A stretch of 64,000 nucleotides of DNA from positions 5,477,001 to 5,541,000 of the forward strand of contig NC_037639.1 in NCBI RefSeq assembly GCF_003254395.2. Reading direction: 5' to 3'. The DNA comes from Apis mellifera (taxonomy: Eukaryota > Arthropoda > Insecta > Hymenoptera > Apidae). The notes beneath the pieces are model-generated. The model saw nothing but the letters and a program-made list of their open reading frames with translations. It made no database searches and had not been told where the DNA came from. The translations under genes were made by a program, and so were the position numbers. This document shows positions 52,292 through 64,000 of this stretch, piece after piece; the first letter of the stretch is position 1, and the number at the start of each line of letters is the position of its first letter.

Positions 52292-55200
52292 CGATATTAA
52301 GAAAATTATTTTTAATGGTGTCTTCTTTTAAATAGAATAATTGTTCTCTCTGCACTTCGTTCTATGTTAAATTTCTAAATTTTATGGATATTTTAAATAA
52401 ATTTTAGACCAGACTATTTTTAAACTTTACTTTCGATGACTTCGTGGAAGCAATTTTCACGTGTGGAAAAAAATGCAAACAAGGTAACGCAAGTTTATTT
52501 TTACGTAACCTGTTACTTTTCGTTTGCTTTAAACGTAAATGCTATCTTTGATTAACTAGTTACACAGACACCCAGAGAGTTTTAATTAAAAAGAAGGAAA
52601 TATGAATACGTTACGTGATGATTGAGAAATTGCTCGTTATGACGTTGAAATTTTCTTGATGTAACGATATTCGTGTATTTTCGTCAGAATCGTAACCCTA
52701 AATTATTCTCGGTTAATTATCATCCGGCTAATTTGGTGAATTTCGTTTCGTAATGCAACGCGCCTCGATTCCTTACCAAAATTGGCGCGCAACTCTGTTG
52801 GCCTCTTCGCATTGAAAGGTTTATCGTTTTCCTCGACCTTCCTGTGCCAATAATGTTCTTGTACAGTTTAAAAATCATGGATACATGTTGCAAAAAATAA
52901 AAAAAGGAATATGTTATTTTTTATATGCACAATGAATAAACAAATAAATTTGTGCGAATAAATAATCGAAAATAAAAATTTCATAATTAAAAATATTCAA
53001 TTGTGCATCGACAATTATTTTTGATTAATGGGAATTACGTTAATAATTTTTAATTGTCCATTTGAGAAAAATATTCTTCAAAGGTTGGAAGTTTTGCTGT
53101 CAATAGATTCACATTTAAAAAGAAATTTAGTTATAAATGCAGGAACATAATTCTTGAGAATTTTTATTACTTCAATAGATTTGTAAAAGAAAACTGTACT
53201 TACAAGTAATATTTTTAAAAATAACTTTCAAAAATTTTATATAGATTCACTTGAATTACTATTGTTAATTTGTCTTATTTGTACAAAGGATTGTAAATAA
53301 TTATTTATGAATATCGTAAAAAAATTTGGAAAATATTATATATAAAGAAAAATGGACAAAAATAAATGAATCGTAACGTTACCTGACATTATGAACAATA
53401 GTTTCTTTCTAAACTGTCCTCTTAACTGTTCATGAGAGAGTATCTTGGAGAACGTCCAGTTGCAGCTTTCAGGTAGCAGGATTTACATTTATTCGTATTG
53501 CAAGTAGGTATACGGTTTACAGCCACGAATGCACACTTTCTCTAACCGGCCACGCCTAGCACATCTCTTTCGCCATTGATATTGTATCTAACTGTACGCT
53601 TGCTACAGTCCACGAAGCAACCAGTTCAGACTGAATCTTCTTATTTATACAGGTTTCAAAATGAAATTAAATTAGAAATATATTTTTTCAATCTCAATTG
53701 ATTCAAATTTAATTGAGTTTCTAATGATGCGATTGCATCATGCAGAAAAATATTGATAAGTTGAAATGATTCTGTAAATAGAATTGATTCTTCCTTTTAT
53801 TTGATATCATTTTCATATTATTGTTTTAATATAATGAAATAAATCGAATGAATTTTGTACAAGATTAAATGTGATATTTCTTCATCTCATAATAAGATGA
53901 ACATTTCTATCTGATCGTATCTAATAAGCTTTAGCTCGCTTAAGCTAAGCTTAAGCTATGTTAGCTTAACCGTTTAGCATTGTATGCACCTAACATAACT
54001 GTGCATCGAAAATTCTTCAAGATACGCGAATGTATCGTGGAGGAACGGTGCTTTCGATATTTTATGAATTATATTCAATCGTTAAACATTATAGAACCAA
54101 TACAATATTTCGATTTTTTGAAAAATTTATCATTTTTGACAGAGATATTTTTCTTTCTCCCTTTTTTTTTTTTTTCATATGTATCATTCGCAGATATCTT
54201 GAAAGAAAATCACAACGTGTGATTTCAATTGTATTCTTAATTTGAAAAAATTTTATGTTCCTCCATGTTTCATCCCTACAACATAAATAATGTTTCGTTA
54301 ACAAACGATTTTGATGCTCTTGTGCATAAAATTTCAATTCGAGATAATGCTTCGTTAATTTATTGTGTTTGAGATCAGATAAAATGTTGCCTATTCTATA
54401 AAAAAATTCGGCAGGTGACATAGGCAAAGCGTGAGAAAAGATTATATCATAGATTATATATTTGAGAAATCTATTTTTTTTTTTTTTATAATATATTTAT
54501 ATTTTCTAACTATTATTATAGTGAAACTAATTAAACGTTTATCGATGTCTTATATATAATATTTCTTTGAAATATTTTTAATAAATCGTCTATTATCCTT
54601 ACGAGCCATTGAATTTTATGCAAATTTCGTATACTCACGAACGCACAATTGCTATAACAATTTAACCCTTTGTGAAATTAACTACGGTAATTCACTCCGT
54701 TACCGTTATCTGATGTTTGCCAGCTGTGCTAATTCCAAAAGGTTGGGTTGTCGTTACTGCGTTTGATAATCCCTCGTTTTATGCACCATTAAATTATTGC
54801 ACAGCAATATTTATTTTTCCAATATTATGTTGTGGGATATGCAAAATAATTTAATTAAATTTTTATGGAGAAAATCTTTGAACTGTTATAACTTTTTAAA
54901 ATTATTATTACTTTTCGCGAACCAATAGGACTTTTATATAAGATATAAAAATTAATATTTAAACATTCTTAAACGTTATTGATAATATTTTATATCTTAT
55001 AAGCGAGATTAGAAGGGAACATTAAATTTAATAAAGGTTCAAAATTTCAATTTCAATTTTTCGGAAGGACGAGCATTCTATTAGGAAGGAAACAAATTGA
55101 CTATAAAATCGATATTAACTTCTATAGGATTACGGAGTGTACCTCGGAGCAATATCACGCTCTCCTTCTACCCTTTTTATAACCGGAATTTCCTAAGTTA

Positions 55201-55739
55201 ACGATTGGACGAAGTCTCGACGACGAGCTGCTTCGGGCGCCTTATGGAACACGTTAACGATTAACTTTGACTTCCTCTCTTCTAAAACCCGTCTAAATTA
55301 TCCTCCAGTTCTATTTATTCACGTTCGACCGAACAAATTTTAACGATGGATTGATATTTAAAGTATCGCTTTATATTTTTTAATAATAAATATTAAACAA
55401 TATCTCTATTCAGATATAATAAATTATTTAGTTAATACTTTTGTTAATTTATTAAAGCGTAATGAAAGGGAGGAAGCAGGATAACGGATTACGAAAAGAA
55501 TCTTATGGAAAAAGAAATCTTTTGAAATAGATAGACAAATTTTTATAATAAATAACGTGTATAATAAATGAAAAAGAAACATCGTTATCGATATCCCAAT
55601 CGATATATACAAAAAATATATCTCAATCTTTTTTCCATCTTCTCCAAAGCCAATCTCCAATCCTCCCATCTGCACAATTCTCAAGCATTATTTCCATCCG
55701 TCGAACTCGAATGTTGCATAAAGAAACGTTATTAAACTC

Positions 55740-56270
55740 CTTCAGAAGCTATTGTGCACTTCCATGAAGCTTCGAAGTGGAGACCCCCTCGAAACGGAAG
55801 ACGCCATTGTGCAACGGTGCGGTACATTTTTCGGCCTCTTGCACGTTGCAAGAGGCGACAACCGGAAGAGAAAACAGGCTAGAGGTGTGGTGCATACACG
55901 CGTATCGCGTGAGTATATTAGGAGTACACACGAGTAGCTTATTTAATTGGGACCTCCGCGGACGTGTGCCATATGCGGCGTCTTCGAGGGCCCCCAAGGC
56001 CTCCCCCGGGGACCACGTAGACGTGGCACTAGCTCTCGAAAAGGACTCGCGTTCGATGGCACTGAACCGTGAAAATTTAATGTCCAGTTTCTTCTTGAGG
56101 GCAAAGGGGGGTGTACTGTTACCGCGCAACATGGCGGAAGTCGGATACATCCAGACGTTCGATGAGTTTTGAGCTGGAGGAAGAAGCCAGCTGGGCGGGG
56201 ATCCGTGGGTGGTCTACGGTCGTTTGCTCTATAAACTCGATGAAGTTAGATCGTGCGCCAGGTGTAGATC
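55740..56270. promoter_or_regulatory. CpG-rich island, possible promoter
   Basis: This is the GC-richest block in the right half of the window, abruptly bordered by AT-rich DNA. It has CCCGGGG-type patches, tataaa in ctctataaactc at about 56229-56240 on the plus strand, and frames of 131 and 133 codons on opposite strands over the same bases. Neither frame starts with a good ATG plus recognisable protein. It may be a promoter or conserved element. Confidence 0.25.
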
Positions 56271-59200
56271 CTTAATAAGGATCCTAAAAATAAGGATTTA
56301 AGGAAATAAGGATTTAACTTGAACGACGCGACATAACGAATCAAGAGAGAGAAACACGAAAGAGTTGTCCTTGATCGTTGGATTTAATTATCTGAGAGAG
56401 TAAATTATAATTGAGATACGCCTATGATATATGCGCAGATTTATGACTTTTTACAGTAGATATAATATGAATAGATAAAAAGAATTACATAAATTTTGTA
56501 AATTGGGATTTATAAGGATGATTCTAATCTCATGATTAATTGTTTGATTATGTAAAAGATAGAATAGAATATTGGTATGTGTATATTTCGAGCTAGAGGA
56601 TCGAAAAATATTTATCTACCGATTTTAAAGGAAACAGAGAGGACTATGGTTAAACATCGAATAATTTCATGTTCGTGCACTCACTCGATATTATTTAGAT
56701 AACGTTCCATAATTTGTAACGATGATGGGGAAAATAGTGTAGGAAGATTGAAAGAGATTGCTCTACGATAGATATTATTGGCATGCCTGGTCCGCCATTC
56801 GATGCAAATTTTTTTCGACATGCATAAGCATCTATGATGTGCAACACTGTAATCTATGGGATGGGCACTTCCTCTTTCAAATCATTAACATTATCAAGGG
56901 TGTCGTAATCGCCCCGTAATCGAAAAATTCGATTCCACATCGATTTTCTACAAGATTAAACGTTCCTAAATCTTATTCACTGATAGTGTTACATAATATC
57001 TAACAATAAAAAAAATTTATCCTATATCTCTATATTTAGAATTACCATAATTTATACCATTAACGAGAATGATGCAATCATTATTAATGAAAAAGGATTT
57101 CATTAAGATTCTATACTTTTTTACCAGGATTTAAACAGGATTGAAAGATTACTTGCAATTATTTCTAATAAAAAAGTTACTATATACTTTCTATGACATT
57201 AAATATATTATATTATAATAATAAATGATTACTATAATTATTCTCAATCGAAAAGTTTAACTCTTTAATTTATATAGAATTTTATCAATATTAAGTATCC
57301 TAATAAATTTTATCATTTTTTATATTTATAATAAAATCAACTAAGTTATGTTTTTATTTCCTTTCCATTTTTTATTCCACTTGGTTTTAAGAAACTTAGT
57401 TTACGATATTTATGCATTGCCAATTTTATTATTAATATTATTAGCATGAAACGAAAAATAAATATTACCTCAGTCAATTTACTATTCTCCACTATTCTTG
57501 GACCACAAAAGCTTCACGATCTTTCTTCGTATATGTTTTTCTCCTTTCCTTACTAAGATCCTTATCCCGAGATCAAGTGCACGTCGCGTGAAATGATTCC
57601 TCGACAGGAAGAAAGGACCTCTCGTTCGCGGAGCGGCGGTATTCCACAGTAAATTTTATTGTTCGTGGAGAAGACGTTGCGATTCACGTTGTCCAGCATC
57701 CCGAGGAGCAAATAAAATAGCTTATCGTCTAAAGAATTCGCATGGCTGATGAAATCTCTCTCAAACCAGTTGTCTTCTTCAACAATACGATTATAATGTT
57801 ATAATAAATATATAATGTATCTGTTTGTGTAAAGTATCTTGGTACCGCAGTATCTATCATTCTGTAAATAGATAGGTGCTGTAACTCCACTTTCGAACAG
57901 GATGCTTTCTATTGTATACATTCTTAGATAGTATTGTTATACATAATATATATATATATTTGTTATAAAGATTATAAATAAAATACTTATCTCGAATAAA
58001 CATTATTCATTATAATTTATTATTATTTCATAGTTATAATAAGATTATTTTATTATTTAATTATAATAATTCCAATAATTTTTACTACTTCAAATATATC
58101 CAATATTGATTAATGTACAAAGTCAAATGAGCGACAAAAGAAAATTATCAAGAACAGATAAAAATATTCTGAAAAATATAAACAAAGGGAAACATGGGGT
58201 GAAAAATCTCGTGAATGCAATAGGTTTCTTAGAACACTAGTAAAATATTGCGGTCGCGAACCTTCGCCAAGCGACGACGTCGGAATACTTCTTCTAATAT
58301 CTTCTGTTTAGAAAAGAATCTGTCTGTGGTTCGAATGGATGCACGAGTAGGAGAAACAAGCTGCCATTCCCACGGCAAGATGTTGCGACCACTTTCGCTA
58401 TTATCCAACATTATTCAACGTATTGCGAAACCTATAATAGATTCGTGTCTGTGAGATATTTTCAATCTGATGAAATTAGAAATCTTCTTGAATCTTTTTA
58501 AGTAAAATTAAATAAATAATACAATACAACGTCTCTCCATTATTTAACAATTTAAAATCGAGCTTTTTTCATCCTTTTAAAAGATAATAATTCAAATTTT
58601 ATCTGAAATTATCTTGAAATTTTCAAAATAGAATACGCGCTTCTAATGCAAAATTATAACAATTGACAATTATCTTTCACGTATAACGAGTCCAACACAT
58701 GCCACATTTAAAATCAGACAATTGTTTGTCGATTTACCATACAAAGTTATGTCTAATAATATTTATTTTTCCAATTCATGAAGCATCGATATGATTGTAA
58801 TCGCCTAAAATTGAATTCTCGTAAGATCCTGTCACAGAAATCGAACGATGATGATTTTACCGGATCACAGTAATAATTCATAGCTGAAATAAAAGAATGA
58901 AATTAATAAATTTTACGTACCATCGTTGTAACGCGCCATGGCAGCTCGTGCACAATGTACACATTCAGTATACGTACCTGTGGCGGAATCGCAAGCGTTT
59001 CATTTCACCTGCGCCCTTAAATGTAAGAAACAATTCCGCCGGTTTTCTTAACCCCCATCGTAAACCGTAATAGCAGCATGTTTCGCCACGGTGCACCTGA
59101 AGGGAACACAGCCACGGCCACCGCGTCTCCAACACCTGTTCCCGACACCTGACACGTTAAGCCTCGCTTCTCCGCAGGGGATCACCAGCTCGACAAAGGA

Positions 59201-60182
59201 GGCCATCATCAATTGTCCTTCTCGTGAAAAAATTATTCTGGAAAAATTGGTCTTGATATGTTTTACCGTTTGGAAATAAATAGGTACCGTTTCATGGGTC
59301 AGTTATTGTCCATCCATATGATATAGCAATATGCAAACCAAACCATTGAATCTATAACTATTCTCTGATTAGGAAAAAAAGAGGCAGAGTCATTGGTTTC
59401 TTATTCGATAAAATAATTTGATATTTTATAATTCAATTATCGTAAATTAATTGGTTTTATTGATAGTATAAATTGACAAGAGACATAATGATCTCTTCTC
59501 GAAAACGGAGCATATTTGAAGAATCAAAATCCGATCGATACCTAAGATCGTAGCTTTAAAATGCGTGATCAATATAGATCAATACAAAGATTCTAGTTGA
59601 TCAATATATGATGAAATGATTCAGAAAATATTATAGACACTAGATTAAAGGATTTTAGATAAAGATATTTTTGGATTTTTTTATGATTCAAGATATGGTA
59701 TCGCTAATTATTTAGAGCACAGATATTTGTGAAAGTAAAATCAATTTGTCTTGACATCAATTGAAATGCTATCAAAATCAAAAATATATAATATCATTTG
59801 AAACAATTAAAGTGAAAAATATTTTTTTGACAATTTCAAGTATATAAGTGATTTAAAACATCTCATATATATTTATTATATTTTGCATCTACAGATGCAA
59901 TTTGTGAAGATTTTTATTTCACATAAAAATCACATTTATTAAATTGTTAATTATAAATATTATTTTATTTTTACATTTCATATATATTTATTTATAAAAA
60001 ATAATAAAGAAACAAATTTAATTTATAGTATACAATTTTATTATTGTACACTCAGGATATTTTTTTTTTTATAAATTTAATCATATAATTTTTATAATAG
60101 ATAATAATTTTCTAATTTTCTAATGATGTAACACAGAAGTAATCAATTAATGATAATATATTTTCTAATCTAATATTTTTAT

Positions 60183-60188
60183 TTTATT
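60183..60188 (-). terminator. polyadenylation signal of the Cys/Pro-rich gene
   Basis: A canonical aataaa on the minus strand lies about 55 bases after the stop codon at 60242, implying a very short 3' UTR. Confidence 0.6.
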
Positions 60189-60241
60189 TAAGATACTCCT
60201 TACACCTTTGTATATAAAATGTTTAATTTCTGTAATATTCA

Positions 60242-62185
60242 TTATCCATAAGTACCTGAAAATAAAAATCTTTATTATATCAATATTATATAAACATTTT
60301 AACATTAATTGTATAATGCAAAAATTAATATATAAATTTTCATTTTTTTTTTATTAGATTTATTTTATTATTTCCTAAATTTTTTTCTTTTCTTATTTTT
60401 ATTGGAAAAAATTAGTTTAATGCATGTTTAGAATATTTTCATGAATTAATATATAAAATAAATTTCGCATTATTATCAAAATTAATCATATTATAATTTA
60501 CATTATTTAATCAACTTACCATCCACGCAGTATGGATTTTTACAATTTGAAGATTGGATTGTATATGTTGTATAATAGCAAAAAATATGACACTTAGAAT
60601 TATAAGTATAATTATAACCACAACCGGAACAATCAATTGGTCCTACTGGATTTGTCCAAGTCTGTAACAAATAAAAGAAATTAAAAAAAATATATAAGTT
60701 TTTTTTTAGAACAAATAAATAATTTACTTAATACTGATGTTAATTCATAAGGTAAATTATTAAGTATTTCTAGGAATAAAAATTTCATTTATAACAAATA
60801 TAATGTTTTGTATTATAATAATGAAATAAATTTTTTATAAATTTTTTAATAATGAAATCCATATATATTAAATTATCATAAAAATATTTTAATTAGACTT
60901 ACTTGAATGCAAGGATGTGGATTCCAATATTGACATCCAAAATTATTTTGACCATACATAAAACTATAAGGGTAACATGTTTGTGAAGGACATATTGGTA
61001 GAGGTGGTTGCAGTGGCGGAAATAGCGGGGGTGGCGGTGGTGGCAGAGGAGGTGGAAATGGCAATGGTAGCAGAGGTGGCAGTAGTGGTGGAAATGGTGG
61101 AAATGGTGGAAATGGTAAAAATGGTGGAAATGGCGGATGTGGCGGATGTGGCGGATGTGGCGGATTTGGCGGATATAGCGTATGTGGCGTAGATGATGAC
61201 GGCGATAGTGTAGATGATGAATATGGTGTTGATGATGATGGTGGACATGTAACTTTTGGTGGACACACAGTTCCTGAATCTGCATTCAATAAAAGATTTA
61301 TTAATTATATTTAATAATATAATATTTATTTCAAATTAAATATTTAAAAAAATGATCTTTTACTTACTACAACATGATAGACTTCCGTTAATAATGTTAT
61401 GAATATTAATGTTAGTGGTAATATTGGCATTTGGTAAATCTTCCTTCTTCTGTTCTGTACATTTTCCAGAAATACATTCAGTTTCATATTCTGTAATTAT
61501 TTGGTGTCTATGTTTTGTTTTCCTTATACAATGTTTACATGCTGTATCACAATTGAAATTACATTTCTTCAAGCATGATTCCATACATTCATGATCTAGA
61601 TAAAATTTTAATATATGTTAATTTTTATTAATTTTAATTAATTTCGAAGAAAAAGTTTTGAATAAGAAATCTATTAAGAAGATATTTGAATAAAAAAAAT
61701 AATTTTAAATAATTAATATCATTATAATTTAATAATTTGAATAAGACTTAGAATCATCACTTTTATTATTTATTTTTCTGTATTTCTCTTTTATCTGAAT
61801 CAAATGAAAATAAGAATAAAAAAAAAGAAAAAAAAGATTCGTAAAATAAATTAATCACTGTTTCGTAATTAATTATTCTCACACTTTCATTTCCATCGAT
61901 TTTTCAATCAATTTTTTCATTTCATTTGAAATCTATCTATATATGTAGTTTAATCTAACCATAATCTCCATTATGTATGTCTGGATGTCCATGATCGAAA
62001 TGATGCCTCTTTTGTCTCTTGAGACATTGTATATAGGTCCTGTAATCAGTGTTCTGGCAATCATGGAAGACTTTCTGTTCTGTCGAAGTATCTGATGAAT
62101 TGATGACCGGCGAGCCAAGGGCGGAAAACTCGAGAACGATGGAAGCAATGAACACGCCAATGAACCATAATGTACACAGTAACAT
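60242..62185 (-). CDS. secreted cysteine- and proline-rich protein (328 aa)
   Basis: The gene has five GT/AG exons joined in phase: 62185-61960, 61595-61368, 61279-60903, 60661-60520 and 60255-60242 (stop TAA). Residues 1-24 (MLLCTLWFIGVFIASIVLEF...) form a strong signal peptide or anchor. Residues 25-75 are polar and His-rich with two Cys. Exon 2 adds a Cys-dense module with spacing like CMESCLKKCNFNCDTACKHC, plus Asn-glycosylation sequons (NIT, NGS). Exon 3 has a Ser/Thr-Pro stretch, then about 70 residues of Pro with His, Phe and Leu (PHPPHPPHPPFPPF type). Exon 4 is again Cys- and Tyr-rich (DCSGCGYNYTY...) and the chain ends CVDGTYG. It looks like an extracellular matrix, cuticle or secretion-gland protein. 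No known domain is recognised, and the last exon codes only four residues. A TATA box lies 48 bases upstream of the start codon. Confidence 0.8.
61034..61197 (-). repeat. proline-codon minisatellite inside exon 3
   Basis: On the plus strand this reads as tandem ggaaatggt and ggatgtggc nonamers. On the minus strand these encode Pro-Pro-Phe and Pro-Pro-His. The repeats keep the frame, so length variation would change the protein without breaking it. Confidence 0.85.
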
Positions 62186-62232
62186 ACCGAGATATTTTAA
62201 CGAAATAATCGGGTTACACAACCTGACTGTCC

Positions 62233-62239
62233 CTTTATA
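62233..62239 (-). promoter_or_regulatory. TATA box of the Cys/Pro-rich gene
   Basis: A consensus tataaag on the minus strand lies 48 bases upstream of the ATG at 62185. Transcription would start near 62209, giving a leader of about 25 bases. The layout matches that of the proline-rich gene at 22.8 kb. Confidence 0.6.
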
Positions 62240-62299
62240 CTCATATTACTTGTCGTTGAGTAAACAACTTGTACTCCATAATCTCTCTGTCAGCTAGAT

Positions 62300-64000
62300 T
62301 TTGCGCCGCTTGAAAAGATATCACAAACGTTGTACTCTAAGTTAATATTTTAGCACGTAAATTTTTTACCGCGATTCTCCACCGCCATGATAAATTTGTA
62401 CTACTTATCGCGCTTTGCTCCCCTGAAATTTTTTCGTGTTTCGCTGGAAATGCGCGGGAGACAAACGCTACGCTTATATCCGGAGAACAACGTTAATGTT
62501 TCAACTATGAATAAATGTTCTATGAGATGAGTAATTTAAGAAAATCTAAATATATTGATGTATTTTTATTCCATCGGGAAAAGACATGATAATAATTTAA
62601 TGATTATTTTTCGAATTTTGACAATTAATTAACAAATTATATTATTTAAGTTCAAAACTATTTTCATACTAAAAAGAATGTGGATATTTTTTATATCTTC
62701 ATAAATGAAAAAAATGAAAAAAACAAAATAGAATATCAATTGCAAAAGATTAATGTTTTACGATTAAATTTAAATAAAATTCTATTTGTTGAAGATAAAT
62801 AAAGTTTGTATAAAAATATATACTAAATCGAGATCGAGAGATTTATAAAATTAATTAAATTCTATCTATTTATGATATCTATCTATGATATCAATCATAT
62901 ATATTTATCATAGCATATTTATTTAATAATATATGATTAGAATATAGGACAAAATATTTATATAAACATATAATAAAAAAAAATAGAAGTTGAAGTTTAA
63001 GATTATAATGTTAAATATTATCATTCTTGCTATATTCTCTCTTTTATATATATATGTATATATATCAGTTAATAATTAAATAAAATTATCTCTTCTAAAA
63101 TGAAAATATACTTGGATTAAAAAACAAACTCTTGGTATCCAATCTATTTTTTTGCCAGAAAGATATACGATATATGATTACATAAATATGATGGAAACTG
63201 TAAATATTTGACAATAGCCTGATTATATACTTCTTAAACTACATAGTAGACATACTATGTAATTTTCAAACAAGCATAAAAAAAATTTCTTTGTGATAGA
63301 ATATACGATATATATAGAATACGTTGATGATACGCTTTGCATAAAGTTCATAAACGTTTGCATGATAACATGCAAAAATTTCATGCAAAAGACTTCATAT
63401 AAAATAATATAATAATAGCAGAAATGCTTTGAAAAATTATTGGAAGAATAAAGAAGGAAGGAATAATAAGCAACATTTATCCAATTTTTTTAAGAATATT
63501 GAAACAAGAAAATCTTTTTGATATATTTATAAATGAATATATATACTGATAAAAGAACAGATTCAATAATTTTATTCACTTTTATTGAAATCTATTTGTA
63601 TATTTATATAATTAGTTCTCTTTTATTTAAATTTAATCAAAATATTTGTGCTTTTTTATTACTTTTATATATCATGATGCTTTACAGTTTTATTAATATT
63701 TTAAATTTTATATAATATAGATTAGAGAATAAGTAGAGTAGATAAGTAATATTTACATATGTTTTATACTAATTCGATGCTCTATAATTTCTTATTGTAC
63801 TTTCTTAACTATTAGATTCTTTTTGATATTGTAAATGAAAATATTATAGGAGATCATTGATCTATTATCTTCTTACAATGTATCTATGTATTTACTTCCT
63901 TCACTCATATATAGATATCTCAACAATGACAAAGTATTGCAAATATTATATTTTCTTTGAAATCTATATGCGATAAGAGGAGACAAAAATTTGCTTAAAT
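62300..64000. other. AT-rich intergenic DNA
   Basis: No gene is seen. There is a mildly CpG-rich patch at 62320-62500 upstream of the Cys/Pro-rich gene, then very AT-rich DNA with short (TA)n runs near 63045-63066. An AT-rich open frame at 63533-63715 looks accidental. Confidence 0.5.

Larger units (their letters stand above)
48681..60180. other. long AT-rich intergenic region with CpG-rich islands
   Basis: I see no supported gene. CpG-richer islands occur at about 49720-50060, 50560-51100, 51950-52080, 52730-52830, 55740-56270, 57540-57720 and 58920-59200. The islands at 50527-51054 (minus) and 55749-56172 (both strands) are open for 130-175 codons but lack ATG starts in the longest frames and show no domain. 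Hairpins lie at 51261-51282 and 52217-52291. A cluster of aagctt/taagct repeats lies at 53926-53976. Confidence 0.5.

Noticed and set aside
60899..61285. His/Tyr-rich and Ser/Thr-rich frames overlapping exon 3 of the Cys/Pro-rich gene
   Set aside because: Shifted frames across a repeat whose unit is a multiple of three; only the proline frame matches the splice phases.

Overview
This window looks like nuclear DNA from an insect, most plausibly a bee (Apis-like hymenopteran). The signs are a strongly AT-rich background, CpG-rich blocks of a few hundred bases standing out from it, many A/T homopolymers and microsatellites, short coding exons with canonical GT/AG introns, TATA boxes and AATAAA signals, and few recognisable transposons. 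The species assignment is inference from style and composition; no marker gene fixes it. There are no operons, rRNA genes, CRISPR arrays or tRNA genes that I could recognise.

Three protein-coding genes are well supported. (1) A plus-strand gene at about 22.83-24.85 kb has a TATA box, a 6-codon first exon, one intron, a huge proline-rich second exon and an AATAAA signal; it encodes a probably secreted proline/tyrosine-rich structural-type protein of 478 aa. (2) A minus-strand gene running from 30.63 kb down to 26.74 kb encodes a two-PDZ scaffold protein of at least 919 aa. All four exons join in phase, and a phase-compatible extra 5' coding exon lies at 34.86-34.99 kb. A possible distant non-coding first exon and promoter lies at about 48.4-48.7 kb. 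Its 3' end converges on gene 1. (3) A minus-strand gene at 62.24-60.18 kb has a TATA box and five in-phase exons; it encodes a secreted protein of 328 aa, rich in cysteine and proline.

Weaker candidates are a two-exon minus-strand small-protein gene (70 aa) at 6.85-6.06 kb, a CpG-rich minus-strand promoter and first exon at about 4.85-4.16 kb that could feed a 105-aa secreted-like ORF at 3.56-3.25 kb, and a CpG-rich plus-strand first exon ending at 45118.

The most striking non-genic structure is a composite palindrome of about 3.1 kb at roughly 19.08-22.25 kb. Its arms are almost identical and hold paired CTCF-like, CRE, E-box and CCAAT motifs. Between and inside the arms are four copies of an element of about 540 bp that has its own terminal inverted repeats. 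A 198-bp hAT-like MITE sits at 33288-33485. The rest is AT-rich intergenic or intronic DNA with scattered CpG-rich islands, microsatellites and a few miRNA-like hairpins.
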